55,305 bases of DNA from CAZROT01 sp964601895 (GCA_964601895.1 CAZROT010000014.1:1-55305), one strand, 5' to 3'. Shown: positions 9,119-18,900, counted from the first letter of the stretch. The notes: a model not told the origin generated them from the sequence alone. Numbers and translations: made by a program.

Positions 9119-9253
9119 ATAAAATAATCGGTTATCTTATTGAAGTAATAATATAGCTAATAGTTAACATATCACTCAATGCAAGACAGTAATCAGTTGA
9201 ATTAATGAGGTCTTTATGTATCAGAATTAAGAAAACTTGCTTCCACAACACAA

Positions 9254-10270
9254 TTAAGATCTCTTATCGTACACCCACTGCGCCGCACGCTTAGCAAAAT
9301 AAGTTAATATTCCATCAGCACCGGCGCGTTTGAAGCACAATAGCGATTCCATTACTGCAGGCTGTTCCTGTAACCACCCATTTTGAAAAGCTGCCATATG
9401 CATAGCATATTCACCAGAGACCTGATAAGCAAAAACAGGAACATGAAACGTATCCTTCACACGACGCACAATATCAAGGTAAGCCATACCCGGCTTGACC
9501 ATCACCATATCTGCACCTTCCTGCAGATCGTGGGCAATTTCCTGCAGGGCTTCATCCGTATTTGCTGGATCCATTTGGTACGTTTTTTTATTACCACCTT
9601 TTAAATGATGACTGGAGCCAATTGCATCACGGAACGGCCCATAATAGCAGGAAGCATATTTCGCTGAATATGACATAATTTGCGTATTGACAAAGCCCTG
9701 CTCTTCCAGATGGGCGCGTATTACTCCGATACGGCCATCCATCATGTCACTGGGCGCGACTATATCTGCACCTGCTTCGGCATGAGATAGAGCCTGGCGC
9801 ACCAGAATATCCGTGGTAACATCATTAATCACGTATCCCTCGTCATTAATAATCCCATCCTGCCCATGAGCAGTATAGGGATCCAGCGCTACATCAGTTA
9901 AAACACCCAGCTCAGGCACAGCATTTTTTAACGCACGCACTGCACGTTGTATTAATCCATCAGGGTTCCATGCTTCCTCTGCATGCAGTGATCTTACATC
10001 AGATTCAACAACCGGAAACAGGGCAATAGCAGGAATGCCCAATGCAGCAATGGTTTCAGCTTCCTTCAGGAGCAGATCAATGCTTACACGTGATATACCC
10101 GGCATTGAATGAATCTCTTGCTCACAGCCATTTCCTTCCATGACAAAAACAGGATAGATAAGATCATTTACACTAAAGCTGCTCTCTGCCACCAGGTGGC
10201 GGCTGAAATTCTGATACCTGAGACGACGCATACGCCTGCCAGGAAAACTACTGAGAAATACAGAATTCAT
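9254..10270 (-). CDS. hemB: Delta-aminolevulinic acid dehydratase (porphobilinogen synthase), Pseudomonas-type
   Basis: Condenses two 5-aminolevulinate molecules to porphobilinogen. The active-site lysines are in MSYSAKYAS and MVKPGMAYLD. The metal region reads DVALDPYTAHGQDG, the aspartate-rich, magnesium-using form known from Pseudomonas, instead of the zinc-binding cysteines of E. coli (DTCFCEYTSHGHCG). The long N-terminal arm with RRMRRLRY also fits that type. The start at 10270 (MNSVFLSSFPGRR) has a strong GGAGGG six bases upstream; the earlier ATG at 10291 is upstream of that site. It occupies the tatD position after tatC. Confidence 0.94.
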   Translation of the reverse strand: MNSVFLSSFPGRRMRRLRYQNFSRHLVAESSFSVNDLIYPVFVMEGNGCEQEIHSMPGISRVSIDLLLKEAETIAALGIPAIALFPVVESDVRSLHAEEAWNPDGLIQRAVRALKNAVPELGVLTDVALDPYTAHGQDGIINDEGYVINDVTTDILVRQALSHAEAGADIVAPSDMMDGRIGVIRAHLEEQGFVNTQIMSYSAKYASCYYGPFRDAIGSSHHLKGGNKKTYQMDPANTDEALQEIAHDLQEGADMVMVKPGMAYLDIVRRVKDTFHVPVFAYQVSGEYAMHMAAFQNGWLQEQPAVMESLLCFKRAGADGILTYFAKRAAQWVYDKRS

Positions 10271-10376
10271 TTTTGCCCTCCTAACTAACATCGACCAGAA
10301 TGAATCAAACTACAGTCGATTAAAATCAGAATATTAGCCTATTTTTCCAAATGTTTTACAATGACTACCTGGTGTT

Positions 10377-11126
10377 TTATTTTTCCATACCGGCATGATA
10401 TTTCGACTTCCCTCCTGACCATGAACAGGCAAAAAATACACCCACTTCAAATAATAAATACATGGGTATTGCTAACAGCGTTTGAGAAAAAATATCAGGC
10501 GGCGTGAGTAACATGCCAATAACAAAAGTACTTACCAGCACATAAGGACGTTTTTTCTTAAGAGATTGAGGGGTAACAATTCCACTCCAGCAAAGCAGTA
10601 TAATCGCTACAGGAATTTCAAAAGATGCACCAAATGCCATAAAAAGTGTCATAGCAAAACTGAGATAATTATTGATGTCAGTTGCAATCACTACACCCTC
10701 TGGCGCAGTTTTAGCAAAAAAACCAAAAACAAGCGGAAATACAACAAAATAGGCAAATATTACACCCAGATAAAATAGCAGACTGCTGGAAATAAGCAGT
10801 GGCGCTACCATACGGCGTTCATGCCTGTATAATGCCGGCGCGATAAACGCCCAAACCTGGTAGAGCACCATGGGTACAGAAACAAACACGGCCACCATGA
10901 GTGTCAATTTAACAGGCGCCAAAAAAGGCGAAGCAACATCAGTTGCTATCATACTGGCGCCCTGAGGTAGCTTTTGTATCAGCGGCAGCGAAACTAACCG
11001 GTAGATATCATTAGAAAAATAAACCAATAATAAGAAAACAAATAAAACGTGTGCAACACAATATAATAAGCGTTTACGTAGCTCTATCAGATGACTGATA
11101 AGAGGTTGAGTATCATCAACGACCAT
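10377..11126 (-). CDS. tatC: Sec-independent protein translocase TatC
   Basis: Six-helix inner-membrane receptor for twin-arginine signal peptides. Conserved parts are DTQPLISHLIELRKRLL at the start, FIAPALYRHERR in the first periplasmic/cytosolic region, FGFFAK, SFEIPVAIILL and VSTFVIGMLLTPPDIFSQ. The length of 249 is close to E. coli (258). It follows tatB by three bases, in a tatABC operon. TatD, next in E. coli, is missing. Confidence 0.96.
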   Translation of the reverse strand: MVVDDTQPLISHLIELRKRLLYCVAHVLFVFLLLVYFSNDIYRLVSLPLIQKLPQGASMIATDVASPFLAPVKLTLMVAVFVSVPMVLYQVWAFIAPALYRHERRMVAPLLISSSLLFYLGVIFAYFVVFPLVFGFFAKTAPEGVVIATDINNYLSFAMTLFMAFGASFEIPVAIILLCWSGIVTPQSLKKKRPYVLVSTFVIGMLLTPPDIFSQTLLAIPMYLLFEVGVFFACSWSGGKSKYHAGMEK

Positions 11127-11129
11127 ATT

Positions 11130-11657
11130 TTAACAATCATCATTTGATTTATCAGAAACATAAGCTTTTTTAAATACAGGCACTGGATTTAAAGCAACTT
11201 TTTCATCTTTCATTGTACTGCGGGCAGGTATTTTGTCTTCTGGCAATAAAGCGTCGCAGGATTTTATAGCTGATTCAGGTTGCACTGGGTCTGTCTGTAA
11301 AATAGAGGGAACATCCGGTAATGAATGATGCTCTTCATTATCAGATCCATCCCCAACAAGATGGCTATTTGATAACGGTGTAACACCCTGTGCTGCCTCT
11401 TTTAACTCACTTATCGAACGCTTTAATGCTGGCGTCAAATTTTGCAAGCCTGCCTGTTCTGCTTTAGTCAAACTGTCCTGCAACGCCTGCAGTTTTAATT
11501 CCTGAGACAATTCATTTTGCACATTGGCTGCTAAAGAGCGCAGCGTTTTTATCCAACCGGCAATAGTCCTGATAGTGGCAGGCAATCGTTCCGGACCAAT
11601 AACAACCAATCCAATGACAGATACTAATAAAAGCTCGCCAAATCCAACGTCAAACAC
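11130..11657 (-). CDS. tatB: Sec-independent protein translocase TatB
   Basis: Partner of TatC in signal-peptide recognition. It has a single N-terminal membrane helix (MFDVGFGELLLVSVIGLVVI) with the family's GPERLP turn, an amphipathic helix (TIRTIAGWIKTLRSLA) and the NVQNELSQELKLQ stretch, then a variable acidic tail. The 175-residue length is usual. It lies between tatA and tatC with gaps of only three bases on each side, so the three are surely one transcript. Confidence 0.95.
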   Translation of the reverse strand: MFDVGFGELLLVSVIGLVVIGPERLPATIRTIAGWIKTLRSLAANVQNELSQELKLQALQDSLTKAEQAGLQNLTPALKRSISELKEAAQGVTPLSNSHLVGDGSDNEEHHSLPDVPSILQTDPVQPESAIKSCDALLPEDKIPARSTMKDEKVALNPVPVFKKAYVSDKSNDDC

Positions 11658-11660
11658 GGC

Positions 11661-11924
11661 TTATACCCGTTCTTTATTTTGCTTTTTTAATGCTTCAGAC
11701 TGCTTTTCTGTAGGCTGCCCGGCAATCTTAGACGTAGTAAAATCAGCATCATGACTGGTTTGTTCAGCATGATTTGACGATGCCGTGTCATCAACCACCG
11801 CTTTTTTAAAACCCTTGATTGAGGCACCTAAATCTGCACCTAAAGTTCGCAGCTTATTGGTACCAAATAACAGCACCACAATTACCGCAATAATCAATAA
11901 TTGCCAAATACTTATACCACCCAT
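11661..11924 (-). CDS. tatA: Sec-independent protein translocase TatA
   Basis: Pore-forming subunit of the Tat export system. It has one N-terminal helix (MGGISIWQLLIIAVIVVLLFG), then TNKLRTLGADLGASIKGFKKA as the amphipathic helix, and a polar tail. The ATG at 11924 matches the E. coli start exactly and has AGAGGTG upstream; the longer reading uses a GTG that is part of this ribosome site. The 211 bases upstream to ubiB hold no gene and probably contain the tat promoter. Confidence 0.95.
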   Translation of the reverse strand: MGGISIWQLLIIAVIVVLLFGTNKLRTLGADLGASIKGFKKAVVDDTASSNHAEQTSHDADFTTSKIAGQPTEKQSEALKKQNKERV

Positions 11925-12135
11925 TTTGTTCACCTCTACTATTTAAAGAAAATCACTCAATACACTGACTTTCTTATACTATATCTCATGAATCCACATA
12001 ATCTTTGTAAATCATCTTTCTTAAAAATAAGACTTCACATATTCATGATATTTTTCTATACCGTATCTTTACGCGCATCTTCTTAACGATGGCATAATGA
12101 CACCAAATAAGTATTAAAATTATGCCGTTATACCG

Positions 12136-13767
12136 CTAACCTGTACGCTGCCAACCAATAATCCAGCTGACAATGGCTGCAACCACAAAACCTGCAGCCA
12201 GATGAGTAATGCCGACTATAAATAAAACCGTAGCACTTATTACTAGTGTAGCTCCGATACCAAATAAGTACCGTGATTTCCTCTGATTAATCTGCTGTCC
12301 ACCGCATTGCAGGTCGAGTTTATCGATTTTTTGCTGTAATAGTCTATTTTGCTGTAAGTTCGCATAAATCAGTTCAGGAAATTCAGGTAGCTTTTCTACC
12401 CAAAACGGTGCTTTTTCCCGTAATGTTCGCCATAGCGCAGGCAATCCCATCTGATCTTTCAACCAATTCTCCAGGAAAGGTTTTGCCGTCGTCCAGAGAT
12501 CAAGCTGTGGATAAAGCTGGCGCCCAAGGCCTTCAACATACAATAATGTTTTCTGCAATAGTACCAGCTGGGGTTGTACTTCCATATTAAAACAGCGTGC
12601 TGTATTAAATAAATCCAGCAAGACATGACCGAATGATATCTCTGCTAATGATTTCTCAAAAATAGGTTCACAAACCGTACGCACAGCAAACTCAAAATCT
12701 TCAATACTGGTATCTGGTGGAACCCATCCAGAATCCACATGTAATTCCGCAACTTTACGATAATCACGGTTAAAAAACGCCAGAAAATTCTCCGCCAGAT
12801 ATCTTTTATCCGCTTTATTTAAAGACCCTACTATTCCACAATCAATACCAATATAACAGGGATTACTGGGATTTTTATAACTAACAAAAATGTTTCCTGG
12901 GTGCATATCTGCATGAAAAAAACTATCACGAAATACCTGAGTAAAAAATACCTGCACACCACGCTCAGCCAGTAACTTCATATTAGTACCCTGGCTCTTA
13001 AGGGCATTGGTATCTGATACTGGAATGCCGTAAATTCGCTCCATTACCAGAACATTCTCACGACAATAATTGGAATAAACTTCAGGGATATAAAGCATAG
13101 GGCTGTTGTCAAAATTACGGCGTAACTGAATAGCATTTGCAGCTTCACGTAATAAATTAAGCTCATTTAACAAAGTCTTTTCATATTCACGTACTACCTC
13201 ACATGGACGCAGCCGGCGACCATCAGGAAGCAATTTAGGAATCCATCCTGCAAGACGATACATTAAGCGTATATCAGCTTTAATAACCGGGAGTATGTCA
13301 GGCCGAATCACCTTTAAGACAATTTCCTGACCACTGTGTTTTAAACGCGCCGTATGAACCTGGGCAATGGAAGCAGATGCAAGTGCCTGTTGATCAAAAT
13401 CATCAAACCAGGTTTCCATCGCGCCTCCCATAGCCAGTTCGATATGCTTGCGCGCCATAGCACCATCAAAAGGAGCCACTCTGTCCTGCAACAAGGCAAG
13501 TTGATCAGCAACGGCAGCTGGCAGCAGATCCCGACGTGTTGACAACATCTGACCAAATTTAATCCATACCGGGCCCAATTCTTGCAAAGCAAGCCGCAGG
13601 CGTTCACCCAGTAATTTATTTTTGTGCTGATTTTTTAGCCAGAAGAAGAGATATAAGCCAAGGCGTAAAGGTAACGCCAGACGAATTTTAGGAATTAATT
13701 CATCTAAGCCATAAGTTAAAAATACACGTACGATCAAGTACAAACGCCGAAATTCCGCCAGCAGCAT
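12136..13767 (-). CDS. ubiB: Ubiquinone biosynthesis protein UbiB (atypical kinase/ATPase)
   Basis: Needed for aerobic ubiquinone synthesis; ADCK-family protein-kinase-like ATPase at the inner membrane. The KxGQ motif is in WIKFGQMLSTRRDLLP, the alanine-rich loop in LASASIAQVHTARL, with EKTLLNELNLLREAANA, FHADMHPGNIFV (catalytic loop) and GIDCGIVG (metal-binding Asp). Two membrane helices close the protein. The start ATG shares one base with the ubiJ stop (TGATG), so translation is coupled; this gives 543 residues (E. coli 546). Confidence 0.96.
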   Translation of the reverse strand: MLLAEFRRLYLIVRVFLTYGLDELIPKIRLALPLRLGLYLFFWLKNQHKNKLLGERLRLALQELGPVWIKFGQMLSTRRDLLPAAVADQLALLQDRVAPFDGAMARKHIELAMGGAMETWFDDFDQQALASASIAQVHTARLKHSGQEIVLKVIRPDILPVIKADIRLMYRLAGWIPKLLPDGRRLRPCEVVREYEKTLLNELNLLREAANAIQLRRNFDNSPMLYIPEVYSNYCRENVLVMERIYGIPVSDTNALKSQGTNMKLLAERGVQVFFTQVFRDSFFHADMHPGNIFVSYKNPSNPCYIGIDCGIVGSLNKADKRYLAENFLAFFNRDYRKVAELHVDSGWVPPDTSIEDFEFAVRTVCEPIFEKSLAEISFGHVLLDLFNTARCFNMEVQPQLVLLQKTLLYVEGLGRQLYPQLDLWTTAKPFLENWLKDQMGLPALWRTLREKAPFWVEKLPEFPELIYANLQQNRLLQQKIDKLDLQCGGQQINQRKSRYLFGIGATLVISATVLFIVGITHLAAGFVVAAIVSWIIGWQRTG

Positions 13768-14384
13768 CACTTTTTCTCCATCATTGCTAATCTGGCACTC
13801 AGATTATCCACTGAACTTGTGATGGCATCCACTTCTTCATAAAACCATAATATCTGTAATGGATCAGGTGCCAGTTTATACTCTTCTGTTAACATTCCTG
13901 CCCAAAATTGCTGCTGTTTCTGCATACTGGAGTTTAAAAAGCGCATGCTCTGGTGCAGCACCTGCTCTACGCTTTGTGCAACAATATCACCAAGATAAGG
14001 AGTAAGATATTCAGTTAGATCCCAATCTGCCGGATCCAGTATTGTCATTACCTGTTGTATTACCTGGATATTACCTTCAACAATCAATTCCCCAGAACGC
14101 ATCATCAAGGGTAACTGTTGACGATCACGCATTTTATACAGCACAGAAAAATCTGCTTTAACCCGGCAATCAATATAACCTTCCCATTTACTAAGAATAT
14201 CTGCGCGCCTTGTGCTAAACACGACAAACAAGGGGGCATTGATTTCCAGTATTTCAATACACAATACTTTTCCCACCAGACATAAGCGAGCAGACTGCAT
14301 TCCAGGATCACGTAATAATAACCTGTTAAATACAGTCTCCAGAATGGCAGTCAGTACGAAAATTGGCAGGATTGGTCTGTCCAT
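13767..14384 (-). CDS. ubiJ: Ubiquinone biosynthesis accessory factor UbiJ
   Basis: SCP2-domain lipid-binding protein that helps organise the Ubi enzyme complex in the cytosol. The 205 residues match E. coli UbiJ (201) through LVGKVLCIEI, KMRDRQQLPLMMRSGELIVEGNIQVIQ, LTPYLGDIVAQ and the C-terminal ITSSVDNLSARLAMMEKK coiled segment. It sits between ubiE and ubiB as in E. coli. In E. coli the 3' part of this gene also encodes the small RNA EsrE; I cannot judge whether that holds here. Confidence 0.92.
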   Translation of the reverse strand: MDRPILPIFVLTAILETVFNRLLLRDPGMQSARLCLVGKVLCIEILEINAPLFVVFSTRRADILSKWEGYIDCRVKADFSVLYKMRDRQQLPLMMRSGELIVEGNIQVIQQVMTILDPADWDLTEYLTPYLGDIVAQSVEQVLHQSMRFLNSSMQKQQQFWAGMLTEEYKLAPDPLQILWFYEEVDAITSSVDNLSARLAMMEKK

Positions 14385-14390
14385 ATCACA

Positions 14391-15146
14391 TCAAAACTTG
14401 AAACCACGGTGTAGTGCAACAATGCCACCTGTCAGATTAACATAATCAACACCTTCAAAACCCGCATTAATCATCATTGATTTCAATGTTTCTTGATCAG
14501 GATGCATGCGAATTGACTCTGCCAGATAGCGATAACTTTGTGCATCCTGTGCAACTATTGCGCCAATCTTTGGCAAAACATGAAATGACCAGGCATCATA
14601 AGCTTTACTTAACAATTCAGATAATGGTCTGGAAAATTCCAGTACCAGTAAACGCCCACCTGGTTTTAATACACGAAACATCGAACACAGTGCTTTTTCC
14701 TGATCGGTCACATTTCTTAAACCGAAGGAGATCATAATGCAGTCAAAATGATTATCCAGAAAGGGCAGCACTTCAGCATTCGCCTGAACATAATTTACAT
14801 TCCCGACAACACCATGATCACGGAGCTTTTCCCTGCCTGTTTTTAGCATGGATTCATTAATATCGGCCAACACAACCTGCCCCTGCTCACCTACCAGCCG
14901 GGAAAATCTGGCAGTGAGATCACCCGTTCCACCAGCCAAATCAAGTACCCGCTGACCTGAATGAACACCGCTAAAATCAATAGCTATACGTTTCCATATG
15001 CGATGAATACCGAATGACATAAGATCGTTCATCAGATCATATTTAGTCGCTACTGAATGAAAAACTGATGCAACCCTGGCTGATTTTTCTTCCCAGGATA
15101 CCGTACTGAAACCAAAATGAGTGGTTCTATTTGTTTGTTCAGACAT
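14391..15146 (-). CDS. ubiE: Ubiquinone/menaquinone C-methyltransferase UbiE
   Basis: SAM-dependent methyltransferase acting on the quinone ring in ubiquinone and menaquinone synthesis. The SAM motif is VLDLAGGTGDLT, followed by VLADINESML, DCIMISFGLRNVTD and LKPGGRLLVLEFSRP. The protein is 251 residues, the same as in E. coli, and starts MSEQTNRTTHFGFSTV. It begins the ubiE-ubiJ-ubiB operon, with six bases to ubiJ. RmuC, which lies upstream in E. coli, is absent; udp is next. Confidence 0.97.
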   Translation of the reverse strand: MSEQTNRTTHFGFSTVSWEEKSARVASVFHSVATKYDLMNDLMSFGIHRIWKRIAIDFSGVHSGQRVLDLAGGTGDLTARFSRLVGEQGQVVLADINESMLKTGREKLRDHGVVGNVNYVQANAEVLPFLDNHFDCIMISFGLRNVTDQEKALCSMFRVLKPGGRLLVLEFSRPLSELLSKAYDAWSFHVLPKIGAIVAQDAQSYRYLAESIRMHPDQETLKSMMINAGFEGVDYVNLTGGIVALHRGFKF

Positions 15147-15281
15147 TTATATTTACCTGTTTTTCAGTGAATTTCATGAGTCAGTGTCGGTATTTTATCC
15201 ATCAGATATCAAACTACAGAACAGACACAGTAAATTCACCAGTAAACGTTCAACGGGCAACTCATCGATACAAAACGTCAA

Positions 15282-16046
15282 TTACTGCAGCAAATTTCGG
15301 GCAGCTTGTATCACAACTTTTATTGCTTCACTTTCAGCCTTTTCCATCAATCCCATGTCTGGTCTTTCCTGCTGCACACGGTTGACAATAACTCCTGAAA
15401 CCATGCCTGCCTGCAACCCCTGGCTGGCACACATAGTGAAAAGCGTGGCAGATTCCATTTCATAATTCATTACTTTCATTGCCTGCCATTCTTTCATTGA
15501 TCCCTGGAATGATTTTATAACGCGGCCGGAAAAAGTATCGTAACGCTCCTGGCCCGGATAAAACGTATCTGAAGAAGCAGTAATTCCTGTATGAAATTTC
15601 ACATCAAGGGATTCTGCCGCCTGAACCAATGCCTTAGTGCAATCAAAATTAGCTACTGCTGGAAACTCTATTGGCGCAAAATGCAAACTCGCACCATCCA
15701 GACGCACGGCCGCTGTGGTTACCAGAACATCACCAACATTAATATTATTCTGAATAGCACCAGTAGTACCAATACGCAGAAAAGTACGAATACCTAATTG
15801 TGCAAGCTCTTCAACTGCAATAGAAGTAGAAGGGCCACCTATACCTGTTGAACAAATAATCACTGTCTTGTTATCCAGCTCTGCACGCCAGGTAAGAAAT
15901 TCACGATGAGAAGCCAGATAGACAGGATTCTTCATTAATTTTGCAATCTTCTCTACACGCTGTGGATCGCCCGGCACGATTGCTAACGTAGCTTGATTTA
16001 AATCTTTCCTGATAAGACCAAGGTGAAAAACATCAGATCCAGACAT
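15282..16046 (-). CDS. udp: Uridine phosphorylase
   Basis: Reversibly cleaves uridine to uracil and ribose-1-phosphate in pyrimidine salvage. Motifs are VPGDPQRVEKIA (phosphate binding), SHREFLTWRAEL, CSTGIGGPSTSIAVEELAQLG, IRTFLRIGTTG, SSDTFYPGQERYD and VMNYEMESATLFTMC (ribose-binding Met-Glu-Ser). The start at 16046 (MSGSDVFHLGL) aligns with E. coli Udp and gives 254 residues. The partly dismantled ATCase operon further on makes salvage of this kind more relevant, though that link is inference. Confidence 0.96.
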   Translation of the reverse strand: MSGSDVFHLGLIRKDLNQATLAIVPGDPQRVEKIAKLMKNPVYLASHREFLTWRAELDNKTVIICSTGIGGPSTSIAVEELAQLGIRTFLRIGTTGAIQNNINVGDVLVTTAAVRLDGASLHFAPIEFPAVANFDCTKALVQAAESLDVKFHTGITASSDTFYPGQERYDTFSGRVIKSFQGSMKEWQAMKVMNYEMESATLFTMCASQGLQAGMVSGVIVNRVQQERPDMGLMEKAESEAIKVVIQAARNLLQ

Positions 16047-16058
16047 ACAATATTCCAT

Positions 16059-16781
16059 TTCGCTGTGATAACTGGTTAAGAGAAAATATCTTAGCGAATA
16101 TTTCTAATAATGCCGTGATAATATTCACTCTAAAACAGAATACACAGTATCCCGCCACGAAGAAAATGTATCTTAAGATATACATCATAAATTTCTGTTT
16201 CAGCCTGCACACTTATTGTCTCATCTGTAACAGAAAAATTTTCGAGTAAAGGCTTAATAACAGTACCCGCTACCTTGTTTTAAGCGCGTTATCAGCCATA
16301 TTCCAGGCATAAGGTGAACTGGTCACTGTCTAACACATCAGTTATTGATAAAACTGGCACACGGGCAATGAAAAACCCGTGAAGAAATACATTTCATCGA
16401 ATTGCATTAAAAGCTTGATACAGATTATCGCTATAAATCAATAATCTGTTTACATTATTACTAATAGATTAACTGAAGGGAAAAACTATTTTTCTGGCTT
16501 TTTTTGACGGAATGGATGGCAAAAGGATTCTTCTGGAAAATTCATAACATCACCCTGAAAAACCATCTGTAGTGACAACAGGAAGGTGAAACCTGCTGTA
16601 CTTCTTTGTATCTTTATATCAGGCTGGTCTACTGAAAAACATCGTCGTTGTTAACATAAATTAAAAACTGGCAGTATAAACCCGCTTACTGAAGAACCAG
16701 GGAAACAATCTACCCTATTTATTATGTTCCCTAATTCTTTATTATTATCAAACATTTCAGTCAGATGGGCTACAGCAAAAA
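16059..16781. other. Gene-free spacer at an udp/rpoH junction
   Basis: About 720 bases hold no supported gene. E. coli has udp and rpoH far apart, so this marks a rearrangement joint or a stretch of decayed genes. A six-base stem CACGGG/CCCGTG with a short loop lies near 16361-16383. No tRNA, repeat ends or recognisable protein fragments are seen. Confidence 0.6.
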
Positions 16782-17639
16782 TCAGGCTTCAATTGCCACC
16801 CGCAGCTTCTTCATTGCATTCTTTTCAAGCTGACGCACACGTTCCGCAGAAACACCGTATTTATCAGCCAATTCCTGCAACGTAGATTTACTATTGTCGT
16901 CTAACCAGCGCGCACGAATAATGTGCTGGCTGCGCTCATCTAATCCTTCCAGCGCACAAGAAAGCTTGTCTGCTGCATGGGTGTCCCAGTTGTCTTCTTC
17001 AATACCGTAAGCAAAATCCGACGCCTTATCTCGTAAATAAAACGCTGGAGCTACAGTCTGACTCTCACGGGATTCTTCATCTGGAGATAAATCAAACTTC
17101 ACATCCTGTGCAGACATACGTGATTCCATTTCACGAACATCCCGACTGGAAACACCTAATTCCTTAGCGACCCAATCAACTTCATCCTGATTAAACCAGC
17201 CCAAACGCTGTTTCTTCTTACGCAGATTAAAAAATAACTTACGCTGAGCTTTAGTAGTGGCTATCTTGACTATCCGCCAGTTACGTAATACGTATTCGTG
17301 AATTTCTGCTTTTATCCAGTGAACAGCAAAAGACACCAGACGAACACCAATTTCTGGATTGAAGCGGCGCACTGCCTTCATCAGACCAATATTACCTTCC
17401 TGAATTAAATCAGCTTGCGGCAGGCCGTATCCTGAATAATTACGTGCAATATGAATAACAAAACGCAGATGAGACAGGATAAGCAGCTTGGCAGCACCCA
17501 AATCACCCTGATAATGCAGTTGTTCTGCCAGCTCCCGCTCTTCTTCTAGTGTTAACATTGGATAAGCGTTCGCCGCGCGAATATACGCTTCCAGACTGCC
17601 TTGTGGCGCTAAAACTAGCGCTTGCATATTTTTGATCAT
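16782..17639 (-). CDS. rpoH: RNA polymerase heat-shock sigma factor (sigma-32)
   Basis: Directs RNA polymerase to heat-shock promoters. The 285 residues carry region 2 (ILSHLRFVIHIARNYSGYGLPQADLIQEGNIGLMKAV, tryptophan in HWIKAEIHEYVLRNWR), the RpoH box QRKLFFNLRK, and region 4 (STLQELADKYGVSAERVRQLEKNAMKKLR). It starts MIKNMQALVLAPQ, with AGAGGGG upstream. FtsX-FtsE-FtsY lie upstream, as in E. coli. In E. coli FtsH (present at 45867) degrades sigma-32. Translation control by mRNA folding is known in E. coli but not demonstrable here. Confidence 0.97.
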   Translation of the reverse strand: MIKNMQALVLAPQGSLEAYIRAANAYPMLTLEEERELAEQLHYQGDLGAAKLLILSHLRFVIHIARNYSGYGLPQADLIQEGNIGLMKAVRRFNPEIGVRLVSFAVHWIKAEIHEYVLRNWRIVKIATTKAQRKLFFNLRKKKQRLGWFNQDEVDWVAKELGVSSRDVREMESRMSAQDVKFDLSPDEESRESQTVAPAFYLRDKASDFAYGIEEDNWDTHAADKLSCALEGLDERSQHIIRARWLDDNSKSTLQELADKYGVSAERVRQLEKNAMKKLRVAIEA

Positions 17640-17943
17640 TCAACCCCTCTCATAAGAATGCCCATAGTCGCCATTTTCTTATGCTATGGTATGTAAATTT
17701 AGCGCTCAACTATGCCAGATTCAAGCTGCTTTCAGCAACCCCAACAGGGAGTCTTAGATTGTCCCCAAGTCGATTTTATAAAAGACCTGTTTATTATTTG
17801 ATTGTAAAAAAACAAGTTTGTCTTTAAGCGCGACTCTATACTTTCCACTCATTGATCCACCTCGATACTACTCGTGGTTAGATCATTAATTTATGACATA
17901 GACTAAATGAATTTTAAGGATGAGGAAAGTGTAACATAATTCT
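17640..17943. other. rpoH leader and promoter region
   Basis: The 304 bases between ftsX and rpoH hold no gene. By analogy with E. coli they should carry the several rpoH promoters and the 5' leader. I see the ribosome site AGAGGGG next to the rpoH ATG but no promoter I can place with confidence. Confidence 0.4.
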
Positions 17944-18900
17944 TCACTGAGGAGTAAATTTGCGTAAATGCTGTATCGTTGCCATCCATGCCGCCACCCA
18001 ACCAGTCAGCGCAGCAACTAAAATCAGCAACACACATTCATCCCAGCTCAAGCCATCCAATATAAAAGCATTACCAAACAGCGTTGCCACCTGTGCTACG
18101 ACAAATTCCAGCCGCCATATCAGAATCCCTGATATCATTAGCGAAAATACCGCTCCCGCGCATCCCAGTATTGCCCCACCATTAAGGAAAGGCCGCAAAA
18201 TAAAGCCATCAGTTGCACCAATGAGCTTCATCACATTGATACTATCCCGACGACTGAAAATACTCAGACGTACACTGTTACCAATGACCAGAAATACGGC
18301 GACTACCATCAGGATACCTATCATGGCTGCAATCTGTCCTGCCAGATTGGTTAAGGCTTCCAGACGTGCAAACCAGCTATCATCCGTACGTATCTCTGTA
18401 ATCCCGGTAACCTTACTAAAGCGTTCACGCAACATATTCAAATTCTTCGAATCCTGAAAATTCACTTCAGGCGTAATGATTATTACCGCAGGTAAAGGAT
18501 TTTCTTCCAGCATATCCAGTGCGCCACCAAAACCTGACCATGTACGAAATTCCAGTGCGGAATCTTCCCGAGACAGATAGCTAATTTTCCCCACACCCCG
18601 CTGTGTCTTTAGCAAAGCGACGATTTTTTCAGCTGCATTATTATTCAGTCTCTTATCGAGCCAGACAGTCAACTGCGGTGCTGGATACCACTGCTCCGCT
18701 GCCTGTCTGACATTTTTCCACAAGATATAGCAAACACTAGGTAATGTCAGTGAGATAGCAATCACTGTTACAGTTAATACAGTCGCCAGAGGTGGGCGTA
18801 ATACATCATTTAATGCATTCACCCATGCATAACGCCATTGTTCATACCAGCGATAATACCAGGCCTGGTTTCTGACTTTCTGAATATTATTCACTGTCAT
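17944..18900 (-). CDS. ftsX: Cell division protein FtsX
   Basis: Membrane partner of FtsE; the pair activates septal peptidoglycan hydrolases through EnvC and helps divisome assembly. Four membrane helices are visible (VLTVTVIAISLTLPSVCYIL near residue 42; three in the C-terminal half). The periplasmic domain runs between helices 1 and 2. SINVMKLIGATDGFILRPF is the conserved cytosolic loop. At 318 residues it is shorter than E. coli FtsX (352), the difference being at the N-terminal cytosolic end. Its start overlaps the ftsE end by 14 bases. Confidence 0.95.
   Translation of the reverse strand: MTVNNIQKVRNQAWYYRWYEQWRYAWVNALNDVLRPPLATVLTVTVIAISLTLPSVCYILWKNVRQAAEQWYPAPQLTVWLDKRLNNNAAEKIVALLKTQRGVGKISYLSREDSALEFRTWSGFGGALDMLEENPLPAVIIITPEVNFQDSKNLNMLRERFSKVTGITEIRTDDSWFARLEALTNLAGQIAAMIGILMVVAVFLVIGNSVRLSIFSRRDSINVMKLIGATDGFILRPFLNGGAILGCAGAVFSLMISGILIWRLEFVVAQVATLFGNAFILDGLSWDECVLLILVAALTGWVAAWMATIQHLRKFTPQ

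Noticed and set aside
16361..16383. Terminator behind rpoH
   Set aside because: The CACGGG/CCCGTG stem is short, is about 400 bases from rpoH and has no T-run.
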